From assembly GCF_001375515.1 (NCBI RefSeq), contig NZ_CTDX01000015.1, forward strand, positions 124,001 through 188,000: a DNA stretch of 64,000 nucleotides, in the 5' to 3' direction. Shown piece after piece: positions 54,270-63,905 of this stretch. The notes beneath the pieces were generated by a model, which was not told the origin of the DNA, made no database searches, and saw only the letters and a list, made by a program, of their open reading frames with translations. Position 1 is the stretch's first letter, and each line of letters starts with the position of its first letter. This DNA is from Bacillus kwashiorkori. Its GTDB lineage: Bacteria; Bacillota; Bacilli; Bacillales; Caldibacillaceae. Both the position numbers and the translations under genes were made by a program.

Positions 54270-54374
54270 AATGAAATAACCGTGAATCCGAATTGAAAAA
54301 TCAGGATTTTACGGTTATTTGGCATGCGTACCCTTGAAGGTGCGCATTTTCTTATTTCGGGCTTACTTTCTAAC

Positions 54375-55313
54375 CAGGATTTATTGAGAATCCTGAGGTT
54401 ATTAAGGGAAGGGAAAGTTAATGTTAATACTCTACACGCTTTTTCGTATGGTAGTGTTTTAGACCACCTAACCCCAAATGTGGTTTTGGATTTTACTTCA
54501 GAGATAATTGAGAGTGATGAAGAAGGGATTTCGGTTGGTTGGCGGATTCTCTTTATGTACGTTCATGATGATGACGAAAAGTTTAAAACATTACTAAGTA
54601 CTTTCAGGAAAATACTTCATTTACCGGGTTTATTAACTAACGGTAAAATTGATTGCTATGAAATTCAAGTAGTTATAAAAAAGCTTATATATTTTAATGA
54701 TGATAGAGAGCACCTTGTTACCTCTTTAACTAGTGAGATAACAAATTCATTTGATGGTAGGTTGAGTCTGGACCAGATTAGAGACTTAAGGAGCTATGTA
54801 AGTATATTATTAGATTCTAGTTGGGAGCATAGTTGGCCGGTGTTAAGCGGAGCATTGTTGTCTAGCGATAAGACTGTTGTTTATAATGTAATTGAGATAT
54901 TAGAACCAAGTATGATAACCGAAGAAACTTGGTTACTAGAAAAAATTCCAAAAGAAATCTTAGAAAAATGGTGCAAAGTACATGAAAATGGTCCAGAGAT
55001 ACTTTCAGCAATTGTACCTGTGATGGCGGATAGAGACGAACAAAGAGTTAACATACATCCGTTGTCAAAGTATTTAGTATTTGAGCATGGTTACAGTGAT
55101 CGGGTGTTGTCTAATATTAGTAGGCGACTTGGTACTTTTAGTTGGTCTGGATCCTTAATACCCTTTTATACGGAACAACTCTCCATATTTAAATCATTTA
55201 AAAATCACAAATTAGAAAATGTTAGGGTTTGGGCTCATGCTCATATCGAAGGATTAACTAAACAAATTGATCTAGAAAGACAAAGAGAAGAAGAAAATGT
55301 ATTAGGATTATGA
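54375..55313 (+). pseudogene. large winged-helix/HEAT protein, C-terminal part (after IS66)
   Basis: 312 residues in the frame that continues the gene at 50316. The joint reads FINISN from the left and QDLLRILRLLREGKVN from the right. Helical repeats throughout, with SIFKSFKNHKLENVRVWAHAHIEGL at the C-terminus. Together with the left part this gives 866 aa of one protein. The formal ATG at 54324 lies inside IS66. Confidence 0.6.
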
Positions 55314-55410
55314 ATAATTAGGAACAAAGTATCTGCCGCATTTTTACTATATTTTGTTCTTAAAAGGAGAACATATAACCTTCTTAATCACGGTAAGACC
55401 CCTACAATAA

Positions 55411-55917
55411 GGGGAAAATCTAAAAATAGCAGGGGCCGTGTTATTATCATTTGCTGGTGTTGCAATTGGTTATATTCGTGGAACAATTTTTGACTTTGCG
55501 ATTTTTGGATTGTTATATGAGAACACTAATTGGATATTTTTCGTTCTCATTGGGACAAGTTTAGCTGTTGTAAAATATTTCATCTTCCGGTGGGCAATTG
55601 TTAAATACGATATTAAAACGCCAGGACGGGAAGAAGAACAAAACCTTGATAACACATTAATTAAAGAAAAACGCTACGGAGAAATTGCTGATATAGTAGT
55701 AGATGCTTTAGGCGGTCGTCAAAATATTGTCAATGTGGACAACTGTATTACTCGCCTACGAATTGACTTGGCCGACGTAAATAGCATCGATAAAGAGTTA
55801 CTGAAAAAATCAGGTTGTTCTGGATTTTTCTTTCCTTCCGCAAAACATATTTACGTCGTATATGGACCTCAAGTGGAATTTGTTCGGAATGCAGTGGATG
55901 ACAAGTTAAGACAATGA
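55411..55917 (+). pseudogene. PTS EIIBC, 3' remnant
   Basis: Last helices of an EIIC domain (VAIGYIRGTIFDFAIFGLL) joined to a complete EIIB domain of the glucose superfamily, with phosphorylation cysteine in VDNCITRLRIDL near residue 103. The frame is open only from about 55411 and no EIIC N-terminus precedes it. The accessory region thus ends inside this gene: about two thirds of the sugar permease were lost. Downstream lyase and RpiR genes were probably its operon partners. Confidence 0.8.
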
Positions 55918-55969
55918 TAGGTTCGTTACAAAGTGAAGAAAGAAACAGAACCTACTTAGGAGGATAAAG

Positions 55970-57337
55970 ATGAGAGCTTTTTATGATTCAAAAAGTAAAA
56001 CAATTGATGATCAAGGAATAAAACGACTCTTCACGCAAGAAGAAAAATATAAAACGTGGTTATTATTTGAAGCGGCATTGGCACAAGCACAAGCCAAAGC
56101 TGGACTTATCCCAATGGAGGCAGCAAAGCAGATTAATGAAGCGGCAAAGGTGGAAAATATCGATTTTGAAGAAATGGACCGAATTTATCGACAAATCGGT
56201 CACGGGTTCGTCCCGTTTTTAAAAGTACTCGTAAAAGCTTGCCCAGGTGATAGTGGAAAATATGTGCATTATGGAATTACCACACAAAATATACAACAAA
56301 GTTCGCAACTTTATATTGTGAAAAAAGTTCACCAGAAATTTATGAATTTACTTGGACAAATTTTAAACAATTTAAGTAAATTAGCGCTAGAACATAAAGA
56401 TACCGTCATGCCAGGGCGAACTCATGGCCGCCATGCTATTCCGATCACTTACGGTTATAAAGTGTCGGTATGGATTAGTGATTTTATTAATGCTTATGAA
56501 AGAATGGTGGAAGCAGAAAAACGAGTATTTCAAATTATGATGGGTGGAGCAGTCGGAACATTTAGTTCTATGCCAGAAGTTGGATTACAAGTGCAAAACA
56601 GAGTGGCTGAATTATTAGGTATGTACCCAATGGATGTCCCGTCTCGAAATATTAGTACTCATAAATTGGAGTACATGATGAATCTTGCTCTACTTGCTAA
56701 TATTTGCCATAAAATCGCCGAAGAAGTTTATAGTACGACATTAGAAGAAATTGCGGAAGTCTCTGAAGGATTTAGTAAAGGTACCGTTGGCAGTAGCACG
56801 ATGCCACATAAAATTAATCCGAAATTGGCAAAAGGGATAATTGCTAATTCCCAAAAACTATATTCTTTACCTGGGGTTGGAATGTATTCTGCAGTACGCC
56901 CTTATGAAGGTGATAGTAGTTCCTATATGTTATTTGACGGGATATTGGAAGAATCATTAGAGTTAACAACGGAAATTTTGTTGCGCTGTGAGGAATTAAC
57001 GAGAACCATTGTTGTTCACAAAGAAAGAATGCTTCATAATGCTCTTCGTAATAAAGGGCTGGACAATAGTGAACATGTAATGATGAAACTTTCAAAAAAA
57101 CTTGGAAAAGATAAAGCTCACTCATTAATGTATGAAATTGCCATCAAAACGGCCGCAGAAGGAGAGGATTTTTACACAAATCTCCGCGCAAACGAACGGA
57201 TAGCTAGTGAGTTTACGGATGAAGAATTACGGGAAATGATTGACCCGAGAAACTACATCGGCTTATCCGTCAATATCGCACAAACACAAGCTGAACGCGC
57301 GAAAGAAATAGCAAAGAAAATCTTTCTACAATATTGA
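55970..57337 (+). CDS. adenylosuccinate lyase / fumarase-aspartase family enzyme
   Basis: 455 aa. The superfamily signature GSSTMPHKINP near residue 278 and the region PGRTHGRHAIPITYGYK near residue 146 are intact, so it is an active-looking beta-eliminating lyase releasing fumarate or a similar acid. It is not purB-like in context: it follows a PTS gene and precedes an RpiR regulator, which suggests a catabolic role on an unknown substrate. ATG has AGGAGGATAAAG upstream. Confidence 0.82.
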   Translation: MRAFYDSKSKTIDDQGIKRLFTQEEKYKTWLLFEAALAQAQAKAGLIPMEAAKQINEAAKVENIDFEEMDRIYRQIGHGFVPFLKVLVKACPGDSGKYVHYGITTQNIQQSSQLYIVKKVHQKFMNLLGQILNNLSKLALEHKDTVMPGRTHGRHAIPITYGYKVSVWISDFINAYERMVEAEKRVFQIMMGGAVGTFSSMPEVGLQVQNRVAELLGMYPMDVPSRNISTHKLEYMMNLALLANICHKIAEEVYSTTLEEIAEVSEGFSKGTVGSSTMPHKINPKLAKGIIANSQKLYSLPGVGMYSAVRPYEGDSSSYMLFDGILEESLELTTEILLRCEELTRTIVVHKERMLHNALRNKGLDNSEHVMMKLSKKLGKDKAHSLMYEIAIKTAAEGEDFYTNLRANERIASEFTDEELREMIDPRNYIGLSVNIAQTQAERAKEIAKKIFLQY

Positions 57338-57468
57338 TAGGAAATTTCCTCCTATACCTGGATGGATTCAAGTGTTCGCTGGAACGAGCGATTGGAAGTA
57401 ATGAGTAGTGGAAGATATTTGATAAAAACTAAAGTTAAAGCAGTTAATAGAATAGATTCCAAAGAATA

Positions 57469-57512
57469 AAACCCTGAGAATGTTGATATAACAGCAAACT
57501 CAGGGTTTTTTA
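57469..57512 (+). terminator. intrinsic terminator after the lyase gene
   Basis: AAACCCTGAG pairs with CTCAGGGTTT around a 20-nt loop, then TTT. Confidence 0.8.
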
Positions 57513-57694
57513 GATTAAGGAAAACATCACTTTGATCCATCTTGTTTGTAAGGCGTGCTTTTGTTAATTCTACTTTTCAAGGGCATAGAACCAATCGAAT
57601 CCAATCACTAACAACCACCCTTTTGTTGTTTATTAAATTTCATGTAAAATAAAGTAATAAAATGGCTTTCACTATAGAAATTGAGGAGATGTAC

Positions 57695-58438
57695 ATGAAG
57701 AATTTATTAGAAAATTATGATGAAATGACTGCAAGCGAGAAAAAAGTTCTAAGTTACATTATGGAAAATACAAAAATTATTCCGTATTTGAAAATTAATG
57801 AATTAGCAGATGTGACTTTTGTTTCTAAAACAGTCATTATAAATTTGGCACAGAAACTTGGATTCAGCGGGTTTAAGGAATTGAAATATTATATGAGTAG
57901 CTTAGTGAAAGAAGATATTAAAACAAAAGAAAATGAAGACTTTTCGTTTCGAGAAATGTTGAAGGAAACGGTCGATAAAACGTTCACGTTAATAAATGAA
58001 AATGATTTAAAAATAAGTGCGGAGGAAATTTTAGCTGCAAAAAATGTGTTCATTATGGCAAGAGGGACAAGTAAAGCGGTTGGGTATTATTTAGAGCATT
58101 TACTTTTGTCGATTGGCGTTCAATGTATCTTTATTAAAGACTATAACTTATCGGAGTTATTTACTAATTTTGTTACTGAAAACGACTTAGTCATTTTTAT
58201 ATCGCTATCAGGGAACACAGCAAAAATTGTTGAAACAGCTCAAAAGGTAAAAATCAAAAATGCGAATATGATTAGTATTACCTCTTTTCAATCAAATGCA
58301 CTAACTAACTATGTTACAAATAATTTATATTGTTATTCCAATACTTCGGATACAAAAAGGAATGATAGTATATCTCGAATCGGCTTTTTTCTCATTATAG
58401 ATTTACTCATTCATGAGATTATGAATAGAAAAAGCTAA
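57695..58438 (+). CDS. RpiR/MurR-family transcriptional regulator
   Basis: 247 aa: N-terminal RpiR helix-turn-helix (TASEKKVLSYIMEN, INELADVTFVSKTVIINLAQKLGFSGFKELK) and C-terminal SIS sugar-phosphate domain (ARGTSKAVGYYLEHLL, LSGNTAKIVETAQK). ATG 57695 with GAGGAG upstream; longer frame less likely. It probably controls the neighbouring PTS-lyase genes in response to a phosphosugar. The PTS being truncated, its original target may be dead. Confidence 0.85.
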   Translation: MKNLLENYDEMTASEKKVLSYIMENTKIIPYLKINELADVTFVSKTVIINLAQKLGFSGFKELKYYMSSLVKEDIKTKENEDFSFREMLKETVDKTFTLINENDLKISAEEILAAKNVFIMARGTSKAVGYYLEHLLLSIGVQCIFIKDYNLSELFTNFVTENDLVIFISLSGNTAKIVETAQKVKIKNANMISITSFQSNALTNYVTNNLYCYSNTSDTKRNDSISRIGFFLIIDLLIHEIMNRKS

Positions 58439-58645
58439 ACATCGTGAAATATGATTCATGAAAAAAGGTTTCATATCGATTTGTGACTCGACTTCTTATG
58501 GTTGCTATTTCTTGATTAAGGATTAATTGCTTTTGCATTCAAACGTAACGAAACGAATGCTGTATAATATTAGTAAGAAAATGTCCATTTTGTATTATTT
58601 AATGAACAAACAAATTTACAGGAATTTATATAGGAGTGACCGGAA

Positions 58646-59350
58646 ATGAAAGTATTAGTAATAGAAGATAATGAAAGTGTTTGTTCAATGATTGAAATGT
58701 TTTTTATAAAAGAAGGTGTGGAAGGAGAATTTGTTCACGACGGGTTGGAGGGGTATGAGCGATATAAAAATGGTGAGTGGGATTTACTCATTGTTGATTG
58801 GATGTTGCCAAGAATGGACGGGGTAACAATTTGCCGCAAAATCCGTGAAGAAAAAGACGATATACCGATTATTATGTTAACAGCGAAAGATAGTGAATCC
58901 GATCAAGTTCTTGGATTGGAAATGGGTGCGGATGATTACGTCACGAAGCCGTTTAGCCCGTTAGCATTAATGGCGCGGATAAAAGCGGTTACAAGACGTG
59001 CGAAGCTTTCCAAAAAAAGCGGGATAGCGAACGAGGTAATAGAAACAAAGCATTTTCGACTAAATCGAGAAACGAGAGAGGTTTTTCTAGACGGGGGGCC
59101 CATTACGAATTTAACACCGAAGGAATTCGATCTTCTTACTTTTTTTCTACAACATCCACGTCAAGTTTTTTCTCGGGAACAGTTGTTAGATCGAGTTTGG
59201 GGGTACCAGTTTTATGGAGATGAGCGGACTGTCGATGTCCATATAAAGCGTCTACGAAAAAAAATAGGCAAAGTTAACCAACCGTTTTTCCACACTGTAT
59301 GGGGTGTCGGCTATAAATTCGATGAAACGGTGGGCATATATGAAAATTAA
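58646..59350 (+). CDS. OmpR-family response regulator
   Basis: 234 aa. Receiver domain with LLIVDWMLPRMDG (phosphoacceptor Asp near residue 51) and ADDYVTKPFSP, then a winged-helix DNA-binding domain with NLTPKEFDLLTFFLQHPRQV and ERTVDVHIKRLRKKIG. AGGAGTGACC precedes ATG. It overlaps the histidine kinase gene by 11 bp. Confidence 0.92.
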   Translation: MKVLVIEDNESVCSMIEMFFIKEGVEGEFVHDGLEGYERYKNGEWDLLIVDWMLPRMDGVTICRKIREEKDDIPIIMLTAKDSESDQVLGLEMGADDYVTKPFSPLALMARIKAVTRRAKLSKKSGIANEVIETKHFRLNRETREVFLDGGPITNLTPKEFDLLTFFLQHPRQVFSREQLLDRVWGYQFYGDERTVDVHIKRLRKKIGKVNQPFFHTVWGVGYKFDETVGIYEN

Positions 59351-60764
59351 ATACATGTATCAACAATTATTTAGTCATATCGGAATTATTGTAATTGCCT
59401 TTTTGACATTAAGTCTCATCGTGTCCCAATATGTCGAAACGTTAGTTTATAAAAATAAAGAAGAGGAATTAGTTAGTTACGGGAAAAATATTTTGCAAGA
59501 TATTGATCAATCGCTCGGATTTAATCAGCAGCTTCTTAATAATTATAGTGCCGTATTGTCAGGGAGGAATATTATTTTTCGAGTATTTGATTATGAAGGG
59601 CGAATTCGTTATCCGTTAGAAGAGTTTACATATAAAATACAGTTAACAGAGGAGGAATTTTCAAAAATCAAGCGAGGAGAAACTGTCTCGGTTAAAGTAG
59701 ATTTAAAGCGATTTGACCAGGCGGTTTCATTAGTTATATTGCCATATATAAAGGGTGATGCATTAATTGGTGGAGTTATGTTAACTTCGCCGATTAGCGG
59801 GACTGCTGAAATGCTTAGCGATTTTAATCATTATTTATTTTACACCATTGTAATCGCCTTCGTTATTTCCTTTCTATTAAGTTGGTTATCTTCGACTATT
59901 CATGTTCGTAGAATTAATCAGTTAAAAAAAGCTACCTCGATGGTGGCAAAAGGAAACTATCATGTGACAGTGACTGAATCAAACTTTGATGAAATAGGAG
60001 AGTTAGCAAGAGACTTTAATTTGATGGTGAATGAATTGCAACGTTCCAAAGAGGAAATTGAAAATCTGGAAAATAGGCGAAGACAATTTTTAGCAGATGT
60101 TTCCCATGAAATGAGGACACCACTCACGACGATAAGTGGGGTTATTGAAGGTTTGAAAAATGATATGATACCGGAAAGTGAGAAAGAAAAGGGCCTCGAT
60201 TTAGTTAGTAAAGAGGCAAAACGGTTGATTCGTCTAGTAAATGAAAATTTAGATTATGAAAAAATTCGCTCCAATCAAGTGAAGCTACAATTAGAAGTTA
60301 TTGAACTCGCAGATATATTTGAAATTGTAAAGGAACAACTAATTGTTCAAGCGGAAGAAAAAAATAATAAGATTATGATTGAGCTAGCTGGTGAACCGTT
60401 TGTTACAGCGGATTATGACCGGATTGTACAAATTTTATTAAATATATGTAAAAACAGTATTCAATTTACAGAAAATGGAATAATCACCTTGCGTGGAGAA
60501 ACGACTGCAAACGAAACGATCATTGAAATTAGTGATACTGGAATTGGAATGGATCCTAGTGAGGTGGAAAATATTTGGCGCAGATTTTATAAAGCCGATA
60601 TATCACGCAGGAGTAATCCATACGGAGAATTTGGCCTTGGTCTTTCTATTGTGAAGCAATTAGTTATTTTACATCATGGTCAAATAAAGGTGGAGAGCAA
60701 TAAAGGAAAAGGAACGACATTTATTATTCGCTTGCCAATTAACAACAAGCTGGAAATGGAATGA
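59340..60764 (+). CDS. sensor histidine kinase
   Basis: 474 aa: two membrane helices (about residues 12-30 and 155-180) enclosing an extracytoplasmic domain, HAMP domain (to about 240), HisKA box FLADVSHEMRTPLTT near 256, and ATPase boxes NICKNSIQFTENG, DTGIGM and FGLGLSIVK. ATG at 59340 aligns with the first membrane helix and overlaps the regulator gene, giving coupled translation. The signal is unknown. Confidence 0.92.
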   Translation: MKIKYMYQQLFSHIGIIVIAFLTLSLIVSQYVETLVYKNKEEELVSYGKNILQDIDQSLGFNQQLLNNYSAVLSGRNIIFRVFDYEGRIRYPLEEFTYKIQLTEEEFSKIKRGETVSVKVDLKRFDQAVSLVILPYIKGDALIGGVMLTSPISGTAEMLSDFNHYLFYTIVIAFVISFLLSWLSSTIHVRRINQLKKATSMVAKGNYHVTVTESNFDEIGELARDFNLMVNELQRSKEEIENLENRRRQFLADVSHEMRTPLTTISGVIEGLKNDMIPESEKEKGLDLVSKEAKRLIRLVNENLDYEKIRSNQVKLQLEVIELADIFEIVKEQLIVQAEEKNNKIMIELAGEPFVTADYDRIVQILLNICKNSIQFTENGIITLRGETTANETIIEISDTGIGMDPSEVENIWRRFYKADISRRSNPYGEFGLGLSIVKQLVILHHGQIKVESNKGKGTTFIIRLPINNKLEME

Positions 60765-61006
60765 ATGTAGTTATACGAAAAAGTACGTAAATGAAAGTTA
60801 AATGGCACGGCTTTTGGAAAGACGAGGAAGAGGTTCTTGATATAATATGTGTAGATAGACTGGTAGCAAAAACTCTCGATTCATATGATCGAATAAGTAA
60901 CGAAATCTAAAGCACACATTACTTTTGCTGATGTAGATTGATTATTTGTTTTTCAAACATCAGTATGATTAAATACAGATATATCTTCTTCAAATGAGGT
61001 GTTTGT

Positions 61007-61726
61007 ATGAAAATTGAAATATGGTCAGATTTTGCTTGTCCTTTTTGTTATATTGGCAAGCGTCGCTTAGAAATTGCTCTAAATAATTTTCCACATAAGG
61101 ACAACGTTAAGATAATTTATAAAAGTTTTGAACTGGATCCAAATACGTCACTTTCAACTGATAAAAATATTCATGAAATTATTGCAGGTAAGTATGGGAT
61201 GAGTGTAGAGGAAGCGCAACAAGCTAATCAAAATATTATTGATCAAGCAAAAGAAGTAGGTTTAAATTATGATTTTGAGAATTTAAAACCGACGAATACA
61301 TTTTCAGCTCATCGGCTAGCTAAATTTGCGGAAACAAAAGGTTTACTTGCAGAGATGACAGAAAGATTGCTCCAAGCGTATTTTATTGAAGGGAAGATAA
61401 TAAGCGATCACGATACGTTAGCAGAACTTGCCAGTGAGGTAGGTCTTGATAAAGAAGAAGTGGTGGATGTATTGGGTAGTAACCAATATAGCGAAATTGT
61501 TCGTGGAGAGGAAAGAGAAGCTAGTAGCTTAGGAGTTCAAGGGGTACCGTTTTTCGTTATTAATCGAAAATATGCTGTATCTGGAGCACAACATCCTAAA
61601 GTGTTTTTAGATACATTGAATAAAATTTGGGAAGAAGAAAACAAGAAATCACCACTGCAAACATTAACACCAGATAATAGTGGTACTACTTGTTCGACAG
61701 ACGGTTGTGAAATTCCAAGAAAATAA
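61007..61726 (+). CDS. DsbA/FrnE-family thiol oxidoreductase
   Basis: 239 aa cytoplasmic thioredoxin-fold protein: active site CPFCYIGKRR at residues 10-19, helical insertion, cis-Pro region GVQGVPFFVINRK near 178, and a C-terminal CSTDGC pair typical of FrnE-like proteins. Probably a disulfide isomerase or oxidative-stress protein; the family label 2-hydroxychromene carboxylate isomerase is not supported by context. GAGGTG precedes ATG. Confidence 0.87.
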   Translation: MKIEIWSDFACPFCYIGKRRLEIALNNFPHKDNVKIIYKSFELDPNTSLSTDKNIHEIIAGKYGMSVEEAQQANQNIIDQAKEVGLNYDFENLKPTNTFSAHRLAKFAETKGLLAEMTERLLQAYFIEGKIISDHDTLAELASEVGLDKEEVVDVLGSNQYSEIVRGEEREASSLGVQGVPFFVINRKYAVSGAQHPKVFLDTLNKIWEEENKKSPLQTLTPDNSGTTCSTDGCEIPRK

Positions 61727-61733
61727 GTTGATT

Positions 61734-61770
61734 AGGGGCATTTCGGCATAACACGAATTAGCCCCTTTTT
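61734..61770. terminator. terminator between the FrnE-like and AAA+ genes
   Basis: AGGGGC and GCCCCT form a stem, followed by TTTTT on the plus strand; convergent genes. Confidence 0.75.
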
Positions 61771-61784
61771 GCATATCAACTCTA

Positions 61785-63065
61785 TTAAAACCCAAAACCA
61801 ACTTTCTGGTCCATATCAGAATTCCAGTTTTGACTTACTGTTCGTTTATTATTTTTTTGTAAATCTTTAATGATTTTTTTAACATCAATACGATTTTCAT
61901 AATGCCATTCAAGAGCAGAGGAAATAAATAATTCATTTAATTGAGAGACAGACAATCCTTCCGTCTCTCTTGCAATATAGTCAATTTGTGTTTCATCAAA
62001 AAATTGATGAAACCCTTTTTTGACTAGGTATTTTTTCCGTAACTCAAACGTTGGGTTTTTTATTTCATAAGCACGATCAAATCGGCCTGCACGGTTAATT
62101 AATGCAGGATCAATTTTTTCAGGGTAATTCGTTGTTCCTATTAAAAATATTCCTTCTTTCGCTATGGCGCCATCCAACGTATTTAAAAAGACCGAACGCG
62201 CTTCCTCTGGCATCGAATCGATGTCTTCAATGACTAAAACAATTGGTGCAAGTTTTAATACTGTTGAAAAAATGCTATCCACAGAATAACTAGAAGTATG
62301 TTCTGTTATTTGCCAATAAACAACTGGTGCGGAAATGGTTCCGGCAATAGATTTAACTAAAGTTGTTTTCCCATTACCAGGGGATCCGTAAAGCAAAATA
62401 CCACGGCGAAATGGTATTGCATATTTTTTGTAAAACGCACCATCATTTTCAAAAAATTCATCGACAGAACGGAAAATTTCCTTTTTAAATTGTTCTGGTA
62501 GTAAAACATCATCCCGAGTAATTTGTGTCGTTATTTTCTCTTTACTTCTCTCAAACCCGTCAACCGTATCTGTAAAAATCGTTAATGTATTTTTCATTAA
62601 CTCCCGTTGTTTTGCATTTAAGTATTTGATAAAAGTTAATAGAGATTCGTCGTTTTTCGCAAAAATAAATTCTTCATCGTAATCTTCATGGGCTTGAAAT
62701 ACTGGGAACTTTGCGAGCACAACATCAAATCGTTTAAAATAAAATAAAGTATTAGATGTCGTTGGCGAAATTTGATAGTCCTTTTTTATCGTATTGCTAT
62801 CAAGGGTGTATTTAATGGATGCACTACTTACGGTGTCAAATATATTAGCAATAATTTCAACTTCTTCTTGATCGTTGGCTAATATTTCCCTAACCGCATC
62901 CCAAACTTCATCCTCTATTTGATTAAAAGAATATAATCTATAAGGATAGCCACTCCGGGAAGTTAGTTCTTGCTGAATGCGATGAATAACAGCTGCATAA
63001 TCATAATATTGTGGTAAAATTTGTTTTGTTTGCTCCGAAAATTTAATTAAATGTTTCACTCTCAC
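61785..63065 (-). CDS. YjoB-like AAA+ ATPase
   Basis: 426 aa. AAA+ module in the C-terminal half: Walker A YGSPGNGKTT near residue 226, Walker B VLVIEDID near 280, sensor 1 and arginine fingers GTTNYPEKIDPALINRAGRFD split near 310. The N-terminal half is unlike other AAA proteins except YjoB of B. subtilis, of nearly the same length, a proposed chaperone-type ATPase. GTG at 63063-63065 is chosen because AAAGGAG is 5 nt upstream; the ATG at 63191 would add 42 residues that look non-conserved. Confidence 0.83.
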   Translation of the reverse strand: MRVKHLIKFSEQTKQILPQYYDYAAVIHRIQQELTSRSGYPYRLYSFNQIEDEVWDAVREILANDQEEVEIIANIFDTVSSASIKYTLDSNTIKKDYQISPTTSNTLFYFKRFDVVLAKFPVFQAHEDYDEEFIFAKNDESLLTFIKYLNAKQRELMKNTLTIFTDTVDGFERSKEKITTQITRDDVLLPEQFKKEIFRSVDEFFENDGAFYKKYAIPFRRGILLYGSPGNGKTTLVKSIAGTISAPVVYWQITEHTSSYSVDSIFSTVLKLAPIVLVIEDIDSMPEEARSVFLNTLDGAIAKEGIFLIGTTNYPEKIDPALINRAGRFDRAYEIKNPTFELRKKYLVKKGFHQFFDETQIDYIARETEGLSVSQLNELFISSALEWHYENRIDVKKIIKDLQKNNKRTVSQNWNSDMDQKVGFGF

Positions 63066-63377
63066 ATATGCTCCTTTTTTTACATTCTTAACAGCGATAG
63101 CATTTCTATTACATAAATAGTGGAGAGCTTTTGCCGTTAAGATTAAAATGTGCGAAATCCACCGATGAGAAATGGCAGAAAGTCTACTCATGGATAGTTC
63201 CTCTCATTTTCTCTATTGATTATATTATAATTAAATTTGAAATGATAGAAAAAAGATAATAATAAATGGGTCGCTTAAGTTGAGAATTTGAAAAAAAACT
63301 AGCACAATAAAGTTAATGGAAAGCAATGCGTTACTTACAATAACAACATAGCTATTTGCATACAGAAGGAGCGAATT
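63066..63377. other. intergenic region between divergent AAA+ and reductase genes
   Basis: AT-rich, no gene or strong hairpin seen. It contains both promoters and the ribosome binding site AGAAGGAGCG for the reductase. Confidence 0.4.
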
Positions 63378-63905
63378 ATGATGAGATTAGTTTGTATTTC
63401 AGGATCGTTGATCGGAGAAAAATTACCGAAAGTAATGGGGCTTTGTATTAAAGAAGCGGAAAGAAAAAATCCAAATCTCAAAACGGAAATGATTGATTTA
63501 AGAGATTATCAGATACAATTTGTCGACGGTAGACCGAGAGAACAATATAATACGGATACTCAAGAAACAGTTGCGAAAATACTCGCTGCAGATATATTGT
63601 TAATCGGATCACCAGTGTACCAAGCCTCCATATCCGGGGTGTTAAAAAATTTATTTGATCACTTACCGATGAATTCCCTTGACGGAAAAATCGTTGGTTT
63701 AGTAATGACTGCTGGGACTGAAAAACATTACTTAGTGATGGAACATCAACTTCGTCCAATTATAACTTTCCTAAAAGGATTTGTTGTGACGAAGAATGTT
63801 TTTATTCATACGAATCAGTTGGATGAAGAACTGGAGGATGAAGAAGTGGTAACGCGAATTCAAGATTTAGTTCAAGAAGTATTGGAGTTTAAAAAGGCGC
63901 TATAA
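63378..63905 (+). CDS. NAD(P)H-dependent FMN reductase
   Basis: 175 aa flavodoxin-fold protein of the NADPH-dependent FMN reductase family: FMN-phosphate loop CISGSLIGEKLPK near residue 5, GSPVYQASISGVLKN near residue 76 and GLVMTAGTEKHY near 110. It reduces FMN or quinone/azo substrates with NAD(P)H. ATG ATG start after AGAAGGAG. No operon partner is seen. Confidence 0.87.
   Translation: MMRLVCISGSLIGEKLPKVMGLCIKEAERKNPNLKTEMIDLRDYQIQFVDGRPREQYNTDTQETVAKILAADILLIGSPVYQASISGVLKNLFDHLPMNSLDGKIVGLVMTAGTEKHYLVMEHQLRPIITFLKGFVVTKNVFIHTNQLDEELEDEEVVTRIQDLVQEVLEFKKAL

Larger units (their letters stand above)
51978..54366 (+). mobile_element. complete IS66-family element with 8-bp target duplication
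   Basis: 2389 bp, ends GTAAGCCC and its complement (GGGCTTAC), with tnpA, tnpB and tnpC all intact. Flanked by the exact direct repeat TTTCTAAC at 51970-51977 and 54367-54374, the 8 bp normal for IS66. Removing the element and one repeat copy restores an open frame across the site. Confidence 0.95.
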
